A stretch of 64,000 bases of DNA from Arthrobacter sp. SX1312 (GTDB lineage Bacteria > Actinomycetota > Actinomycetes > Actinomycetales > Micrococcaceae): NCBI RefSeq assembly GCF_002929295.1, contig NZ_PJIM01000002.1, positions 206,191 to 270,190 of the forward strand. Direction: 5' to 3'. The notes under the pieces are model-generated. The model did no database searches. It was not told the DNA's origin and saw only the letters and a program-made list of their open reading frames with translations. Below are positions 61,769-64,000 of this stretch, in pieces. Position numbers and translations under genes: made by a program. The first letter of the stretch is position 1; each line of letters starts with the position of its first letter.

Positions 61769-62522
61769 TCAGTCCGTCAGGAACCCAGTCGCGCGCCGGA
61801 TTCGCCACCTCCGGCGGGGTGCGGCCGACCCCCGGCTGCGCCACCCAGTCGACACTGTTGGCGAGCACACGCCGGATCTGCGGGTGGTGGTAGACCGGGT
61901 ACTCCTGGTCGCCGGGGCTGAAGTAGAAGATGCGCCCCTTGCCGCGAGAGAACGTCACACCGGAGCGGAACACCTCGCCACCCTCGAAGGAGCTGATGAA
62001 GATGAGGTCGTCCGGTTCGGGGATGTCGAAGAGTTCGCCGTACATCTCCTGCTCGGGGATCACGATCGGGCTCTCGATGCCGGCGGCGATCGGGTGCGAG
62101 GGCTTGACCGTCCAGACCAGTTCGCGCTCGCCGTCGTTGCGCCACTTCAACGAGCACGTGGTGCCGAGGAGCCGCGTGAGGATCTTCGAGAAGTGGCCGG
62201 AATGCAGCACCACCAGTCCCATGCCGGCGAGGACATGCCGGTGCACGCGATCGACGACGTCGTCCGCCACCTCGCCGTGTGCGATGTGCCCCCACCACAG
62301 CAGGACGTCGGTGCCGGCGAGGACCTCCTCGCTGAGGCCGTGCTCGGGGTCGGCGAGGGTCGCCGTCGTGATGTCCGAGCCGGGGAAGTAAGCGGCGAGG
62401 GATTCCGCGACGGCGCCGTGGATGCCCCGCGGGTACATCTCGCCGATGGTCGCGGGCTCGTTGCGGGCCTCGTGGACGCCCTCGTTCCAGACGACGATCG
62501 TGGGCTTGCTGTCGAAGACCAT
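61769..62522 (-). pseudogene. thuA: ThuA-like gene with a 3'-terminal frameshift
   Basis: The product from ATG 62522 is a ThuA-family (trehalose-utilisation-type, glutamine-amidotransferase fold) protein: [40 protein letters not shown] and [20 protein letters not shown]. As written, the frame does not stop where expected. After [11 protein letters not shown] it runs on, antisense through the kinase gene, to 61512. Dropping one G of the GGG at 61784-61786 (coding strand) gives W-F-L-T-D and a stop at 61769, ten bases past the kinase stop. About 250 residues result. It is a late frameshift, probably tolerable or a base-call error. Confidence 0.8.
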
Positions 62523-63329
62523 CAGAGCTCCACCTCGCGACGCCCGGCCGCGGATGCGTAGCACGCGTCGATGATGCGGGCCCGCGTGAGCGCCAGGGAC
62601 CCGTCGTGCCGCCCCCACCCGGTCTGGCCCGCGCGGATCGCGGCGAGGAAGTCGTCGATGACGCCCTGGTGCCCGGCCGAGGAGCCGACCTCGGGCTCGT
62701 AGTCGCCGTCCTCGCGGAACACGTGCAGGCTCTCGACGGCGTCGGACGGCGAGCCGACGCGGCTCAGTTCGGCGCCGCCGTCGGTCCCGTAGATCCGGAA
62801 GTCCATGAGGTCCGCCGTCGGTCGGTACGCCGCCCATCCCGCCTCGACCAGGAGGGTCACCCCGCCCTCGAGCCGGAGGAACGCGGTCGCGAAATCTTCC
62901 ACCTCGAACGCGGAACCGGCGGCCTGCGCGCCATAGGCTCCGCTGCCGCGACCCTGCGGGCCGAGTTCCGAGTAGGTGGACGCCGAGACCGAGAGCACCT
63001 TCGGCTCACCGAGCAGGTGCAGCGCGTAGTCGATCACATGGACGCCGATGTCCGAGAGCGGGCCGCCTCCGGCCATCTCCCGGTTGGTGAACCAGCTGCC
63101 CAGCGACGGGATGCCCGAGCGGCGCAGCCAAACCGCTTTCGCGTAATAGGGGCGCCCGATTCCGCCGTCGTCGATCACGCGCTTCAGGGCCGCGATGTCG
63201 CCGCGTCGCCGGTGGTTGAAGGCGACATCGAGCACCCGCCCTGCCCGGCGTGCGGCGTCGACCATGAGCCCAGCCGATGCCGACCACACCTACTCTCAGG
63301 CGTCGTCCGTGCGGTGCGTGCTCGTCCAA
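62522..63329 (-). pseudogene. Gfo/Idh/MocA oxidoreductase gene with internal deletion
   Basis: The 3' part encodes a clear Gfo/Idh/MocA C-terminal domain: MVDAARRAGRVLDVAFNHRR, SLGSWFTNREMAGGGPLSD and [19 protein letters not shown]. In another frame just upstream, from TTG 63329, reads the Rossmann start RLRVGVVGIGWA of the same family. The middle of the nucleotide domain, including the EKP motif, is missing. Roughly 95-100 codons seem to have been lost, with the join near 63265-63275 out of frame. The enzyme cannot bind NAD(P) as encoded. Its stop shares one base with the thuA-like start, so the two were an operon. Confidence 0.82.
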
Positions 63330-63486
63330 GGAGGCTGTCCTTTGCTGTCGGGTGCGGCGGCTGCGTGGCGAGCCCCTCCAGCAGTCCTACCGTCTCGCCG
63401 TGGGCGCTGTCCATGGGACCGGTAGCCGCCCGCCGGCACGGTTACGCTGGTTCGACGCCCGCCGCCGCACCGGGAAGGAGCCGCGC

Positions 63487-63939
63487 GTGACCACCGACCA
63501 GGACCTCTCCGTCGGCCAGCTCGCCGCACGCAGCGGCATGAGCGTCTCCGCGCTGCACTTCTACGAACGCCGGGGCCTGATCACCAGCCGGCGCACCAGC
63601 GGCAACCAGCGTCGGTACGACCGCTCGGTCCTCCGCCGGGTCGCCGTCATCGGCGCCGCCCAGCGCGCGGGAATCCCCCTCGCCACCGTAGCCCGCGCCT
63701 TCGCCGAGCTACCGACCGACGACGTCCCGGACCAGGCGGACTGGCAGCGGCTCTCCGCCGCCTGGCAGCAGGAGATCGACAAGCGGATCTCCCAGCTCGA
63801 GCACCTGCGGGACCGGTTGGACGGCTGCATCGGCTGCGGCTGCCTGTCCCTCGCCGCCTGCGGCTTCGTCAACCCCGACGACGCCGCCGGTTCCAGGGGC
63901 ATCCGGTCCACCCTGCTGGACGCCGACCCGCCGATTTGA
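63487..63939 (+). CDS. soxR: Redox-sensitive MerR regulator SoxR
   Basis: SoxR is a [2Fe-2S] activator that senses redox-cycling compounds. The product has 150 residues from GTG 63487, preceded by GGAAGGAG. The MerR HTH is LSVGQLAARSGMSVSALHFY with RRGLITSRRTSGNQRRYDRS, and a dimerisation helix follows. The cluster cysteines are in CIGCGCLSLAAC (C-x2-C-x-C-x5-C), near the C-terminus. The target box lies directly after its stop. In actinobacteria SoxR often controls oxidoreductases and transporters rather than SoxS. Confidence 0.96.
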   Translation: MTTDQDLSVGQLAARSGMSVSALHFYERRGLITSRRTSGNQRRYDRSVLRRVAVIGAAQRAGIPLATVARAFAELPTDDVPDQADWQRLSAAWQQEIDKRISQLEHLRDRLDGCIGCGCLSLAACGFVNPDDAAGSRGIRSTLLDADPPI

Positions 63940-63959
63940 CCTCAACCTCTGTTGAGGTT
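63940..63959. promoter_or_regulatory. SoxR box within a promoter
   Basis: ACCTCAAC and GTTGAGGT arms flank CTCT, matching the SoxR box pattern CCTCAA-N6-TTGAGG. It lies between a -35-like TTGACC (63937-63942) and a -10-like TAGCGT (63961-63966), an 18-base spacing that resembles the stretched spacer of MerR-type promoters. It overlaps the soxR stop region and precedes ATG 63974. Confidence 0.8.
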
Positions 63960-63973
63960 CTAGCGTTGACGGC

Positions 63974-64000
63974 ATGACGACTCCCACCGGCCACGCGATC
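63974..64000 (+). CDS. Probable SoxR-regulated gene (partial, 9 codons)
   Basis: ATG 63974 opens MTTPTGHAI before the window ends. It lies 14 bases after a SoxR box-bearing promoter. The start of an oxidoreductase or reductase is likely by analogy with actinobacterial SoxR targets, but nine codons cannot show a family. No strong ribosome-binding site is visible in the GTTGACGGC just upstream. Confidence 0.5.

Overview
The window is a high-GC chromosomal segment that reads as an actinobacterium of the family Micrococcaceae, most like Arthrobacter and its relatives. The grounds are the GC-rich third codon positions, GTG and TTG starts, the purA / MpaB-like / BldC-type HTH / DUF3151 / fbaA / TrmH-like / nagD / pyrE neighbourhood, an Asp23-DUF2273 envelope operon, and CCA-less tRNA genes. 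I see no insertion sequence, prophage, CRISPR array or rRNA. The genus is inferred from gene content, not from a search.

Layout. 1-9.0 kb: an L-arabinose operon on the minus strand (araB-araD-araA, then sugar-binding lipoprotein, ATPase and permease), with a LacI-type regulator upstream and a palindromic operator before araB. 9.0-19.5 kb: housekeeping genes (nitrilase-fold amidohydrolase, DUF427, SurA-like lipoprotein, purA, fbaA, an RNA 2'-O-methyltransferase, a NagD-like phosphatase, pyrE) and a frameshifted MpaB/DUF2236 gene. 19.5-27 kb: a ROK-regulated sugar locus with divergent arms: permease, ATPase and ROK repressor one way; binding lipoprotein, Gfo/Idh/MocA dehydrogenase and a TIM-barrel isomerase the other way. 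27-29.6 kb: nadE, xthA and an unknown. 29.6-34.3 kb: an aglEFG-like alpha-glucoside ABC importer with its LacI regulator. 34.3-37.1 kb: a five-gene Asp23 operon and a lipoprotein. 37.3-37.9 kb: a tRNA-Glu/Asp/Phe operon with promoter and terminator. 37.9-53.5 kb: mixed single genes (metallopeptidase, two-domain UspA, CopC, purine permease, hydroxybutyrate dehydrogenase plus MHS transporter with LysR regulator, BCCT transporter, alcohol dehydrogenase, tandem hotdog protein). 53.5-59.4 kb: a Pel-like exopolysaccharide operon. 59.7-64 kb: small genes, a decayed thuA plus Gfo/Idh/MocA pair, and soxR followed by a SoxR-box promoter at the window edge.

The most notable item is the four-gene cluster at 53.5-59.4 kb. 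It joins a PelG-like polytopic membrane protein and a PelF-like GT4 glycosyltransferase to two glycosidase-fold proteins, without recognisable PelD, PelE or deacetylase genes here. It may be a reduced, actinobacterial form of Pel-type polysaccharide machinery. Other signals worth attention are three independent gene lesions (two single-base frameshifts, one internal deletion), strong stem-loops directly downstream of all three sugar-binding-protein genes, and a strongly folded leader before an MFS exporter.
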